DNA from: Nitrososphaerota archaeon
GTDB lineage: Archaea; Thermoproteota; Nitrososphaeria; Nitrososphaerales; Nitrosopumilaceae
Direction: 5' to 3'
Assembly: GCA_016200035.1 (NCBI GenBank)
Contig: JACQFM010000135.1
Coordinates: 1 to 6,606 of the forward strand
DNA length: 6,606 bases
The position numbers were made by a program, and so were the translations under genes. Below the pieces are notes generated by a model. The model was not told the DNA's origin. It did not search any database and was given only the letters and a program-made list of their open reading frames with translations. This document shows, piece after piece, positions 5,564-6,606 of this stretch; the first letter of the stretch is position 1; every line of letters begins with the position of its first letter.

Positions 5564-6403
5564 GTGAGTACCTACAATATCAATAGTAGTGTCACCAGCT
5601 ACGAATCCTATGCTAAGAGTTCTTGAATTCTTGTCTTTTGTTTCCTTAAAGGAAGCTTCTTCATTTCCCACCATTACAATGAATTTGTCATCCTCAAGCT
5701 CTTTTGGATTTATGGTTTTACCTGCTAATACTTCATCAGGAGTAAGTTCAACTTGTACTTTTGCATCTATCAAGTCCCTCGGAAGTTTTACTGTGAGAGA
5801 TCCATCACTTTTAGCATCTATGGTAATCCTAAGTGTTAGTTTATCAGAGAAAATCTCCATATTCTTAACTGATCCACCCTTGATGATATAATTAACATCG
5901 AAAGTCCCTTGTTCACCTGCATTTATTTTGAACACTTTTTCCTCTACCGGATTTATATCAGTGCTTCCAGTACCACCACTGAAAGCAAATTTTGTTTCAG
6001 CTCGCTGAGATTTGCCGTATTGTACTATTATGGTGTAATTTCCAGCAGGTTTCCATAAAGGACCAGTAGCTATATGCTTTGCAGTAAAACTTCCATCTTC
6101 AGACGGTGAGATTTGATCTATTCCGATAAGATTCTGGATTGAATCTAATATTCTTAGAGTCACAGGAACTCCTTGCTCTGGATGCTTTACAAGACCGGTG
6201 ATAACTATTGTATCTCCCTGTTTATACGAGTCACTATCTGTTCGTACACTAAGTGGTGGTACATTGTAATTGGGGAGGGAGTGAACAGCAGTCTGATTAG
6301 TTGATGTCTGATTAGTTGATGTCTGTGCAAAAGCAGGATATGTTATAATTATTGAAGATAACAAAACCAGTAGAAATGCGTATACGACGTATGCTGATGC
6401 CAT
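5456..6403 (-). CDS. Secreted, membrane-anchored PEFG-CTERM protein
   Basis: This 315-residue cell-surface protein begins with a Sec signal peptide: hydrophobic core at residues 5-21 and likely cleavage after Ala26 in the context AFA-QTST. A Thr/Asn-rich linker follows (TSTNQTSTNQT, 28-38), with N-glycosylation sequons at Asn31 and Asn36 and a third at Asn122. Residues 50-140 look like an Ig-like or carboxypeptidase-regulatory-type beta domain (SYKQGDTIVITGLV; GVPVTLRILD; GNYTIIVQYG), and 155-278 form a second beta-rich region. The end carries VPEFG (282-286), a hydrophobic helix (287-303) and a basic tail (KTRLRLMPKY), the PEFG-CTERM sorting signal known from Thaumarchaeota and presumed to be handled by an archaeosortase. 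Biological role is unknown. Its last 37 codons are identical in DNA to those of the next gene to the right. Confidence 0.85.
   Translation of the reverse strand: MASAYVVYAFLLVLLSSIIITYPAFAQTSTNQTSTNQTAVHSLPNYNVPPLSVRTDSDSYKQGDTIVITGLVKHPEQGVPVTLRILDSIQNLIGIDQISPSEDGSFTAKHIATGPLWKPAGNYTIIVQYGKSQRAETKFAFSGGTGSTDINPVEEKVFKINAGEQGTFDVNYIIKGGSVKNMEIFSDKLTLRITIDAKSDGSLTVKLPRDLIDAKVQVELTPDEVLAGKTINPKELEDDKFIVMVGNEEASFKETKDKNSRTLSIGFVAGDTTIDIVGTHIVPEFGAIAALVLAIAIISIIAVSAKTRLRLMPKY
6291..6325 (-). repeat. 15-bp tandem repeat in the linker of the PEFG-CTERM protein
   Basis: GTCTGATTAGTTGAT occurs twice back to back (6291-6305 and 6306-6320), followed by a further GTCTG. In the protein it produces TSTNQTSTNQT, duplicating an N-glycosylation sequon just after the signal peptide. 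Being in frame (15 bp), copy number could vary by slippage without breaking the gene. Confidence 0.85.
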
Positions 6404-6433
6404 AATTACTAGGAAAATATCAAGGTTAATGAG

Positions 6434-6440
6434 TATTTAT
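6434..6440 (-). promoter_or_regulatory. TATA-like box of the complete PEFG-CTERM gene
   Basis: ATAAATA on the minus strand is centred about 34 nt before the ATG at 6403, predicting a leader of roughly 8 nt. It sits in the 68-bp gap behind the preceding PEFG-CTERM gene and suggests the two are transcribed separately. Confidence 0.35.
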
Positions 6441-6445
6441 GTATT

Positions 6446-6458
6446 AATAAAAGAAAAG
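6446..6458 (-). terminator. Possible T-rich terminator of the upstream PEFG-CTERM gene
   Basis: The minus strand reads CTTTTCTTTTATT starting 14 bases after the TAG stop at 6472. Archaeal RNA polymerase terminates at such T-rich stretches without needing a strong hairpin. It lies directly before the TATA-like box of the next gene. Confidence 0.4.
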
Positions 6459-6467
6459 TTGACTCGA

Positions 6468-6579
6468 AGTTCTAGTATTTTGGCATCAGTCTTAGTCTGG
6501 TCTTTGCAGAAACAGCAATTATTGATATAATTGCGATCGCAAGTACCAAAGCTGCTATTGCACCAAACTCTGGAACTAT
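6468..6579. repeat. 112-bp perfect direct repeat, copy 2 (PEFG-CTERM tail)
   Basis: This is the second copy of the 112-bp identical block, at the 3' end of the partial PEFG-CTERM gene. Identity breaks immediately on the outer side of codon Ile-Val of IVPEFG (TATG against TATC), beyond which synonymous and non-synonymous differences appear at once. Confidence 0.97.
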
Positions 6580-6606
6580 CTGTGTACCAATGATCTCAAT
6601 ATCAGA
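6472..6606 (-). CDS. Second PEFG-CTERM protein, C-terminal 44 residues only
   Basis: The window ends inside this gene; 44 codons and a TAG are visible. The translation reads SDIEIIGTQIVPEFG, then the same hydrophobic helix and basic KTRLRLMPKY end as the neighbouring complete gene. VPEFG at residues 11-15 identifies the PEFG-CTERM sorting signal, so the protein is expected to be secreted and anchored at the surface. Upstream of the VPEFG the two proteins already differ (SDIEIIGTQ against TTIDIVGTH) but remain similar, so they are likely paralogues in a tandem array rather than unrelated proteins sharing a tail. The gene lies 68 bp upstream of the complete copy in the same orientation. Confidence 0.85.
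   Translation of the reverse strand, partial: SDIEIIGTQIVPEFGAIAALVLAIAIISIIAVSAKTRLRLMPKY

Noticed and set aside
5589..5891. 100-codon open frame on the plus strand
   Set aside because: It is antisense to the secreted PEFG-CTERM gene, its composition (Ser-rich) is what the opposite strand of that gene gives, and no promoter or family match supports it.
6291..6325. Tandem short repeats as a possible CRISPR remnant
   Set aside because: Copies are only 15 bp, directly adjacent with no spacers, and lie in frame inside a coding gene.
5452..6579. The 112-bp direct repeats as ends of a mobile element
   Set aside because: Both copies are the coding 3' ends of paralogous genes with the same function; no transposase, integrase, terminal inverted repeat or target duplication lies between them.

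Overview
The window reads as a chromosomal segment of an AT-rich ammonia-oxidising-type archaeon (Nitrososphaerota/Thaumarchaeota, most like the Nitrosopumilus/Nitrosarchaeum/Nitrosotenuis group). The strongest evidence is two secreted proteins on the right that end in an archaeal PEFG-CTERM sorting tail (VPEFG, hydrophobic helix, basic end). Supporting signs are TATA-type promoters placed about 26-30 nt before mostly leaderless starts, tightly packed genes, and a B12-type radical SAM enzyme resembling archaeal tetraether-lipid enzymes. Genus and species cannot be fixed from the sequence alone.

Left part (1-2689): the 5' portion of larC (nickel-pincer cofactor chelatase) runs leftward off the edge. 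After a 535-bp AT-rich gap, which holds promoters and a doubtful small-ORF pair, come mdh (malate dehydrogenase) and, 36 bp later, larB (the first step of nickel-pincer nucleotide synthesis). LarB and LarC belong to one pathway, so mdh is bracketed by genes for a cofactor whose known users are 2-hydroxyacid racemases of the LarA family.

Middle (2679-5390): a VIT1/CCC1-family membrane protein on the minus strand overlaps larB tail to tail by 11 bp. It is divergent from a 521-residue radical SAM protein across a 92-bp gap with one near-symmetric TATA box. The radical SAM protein has a clear CX3CX2C cluster motif and a degenerate cobalamin-binding N-terminal domain, and may be a GDGT ring synthase (Grs)-like lipid enzyme. 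Its 3' end overlaps by 8 bp a convergent unknown 112-residue gene.

Right part (5456-6606): two tandem minus-strand genes for secreted PEFG-CTERM proteins, the first complete (315 residues), the second represented only by its last 44 codons. Their 3' ends share a 112-bp stretch of perfect nucleotide identity covering the sorting signal, which suggests recent duplication or gene conversion.

No rRNA, tRNA, CRISPR array or mobile element was recognised. Nothing here is a clearly new system. The points most worth following are the lar/mdh linkage, the radical SAM enzyme, and the identical anchor tails of the surface-protein pair.
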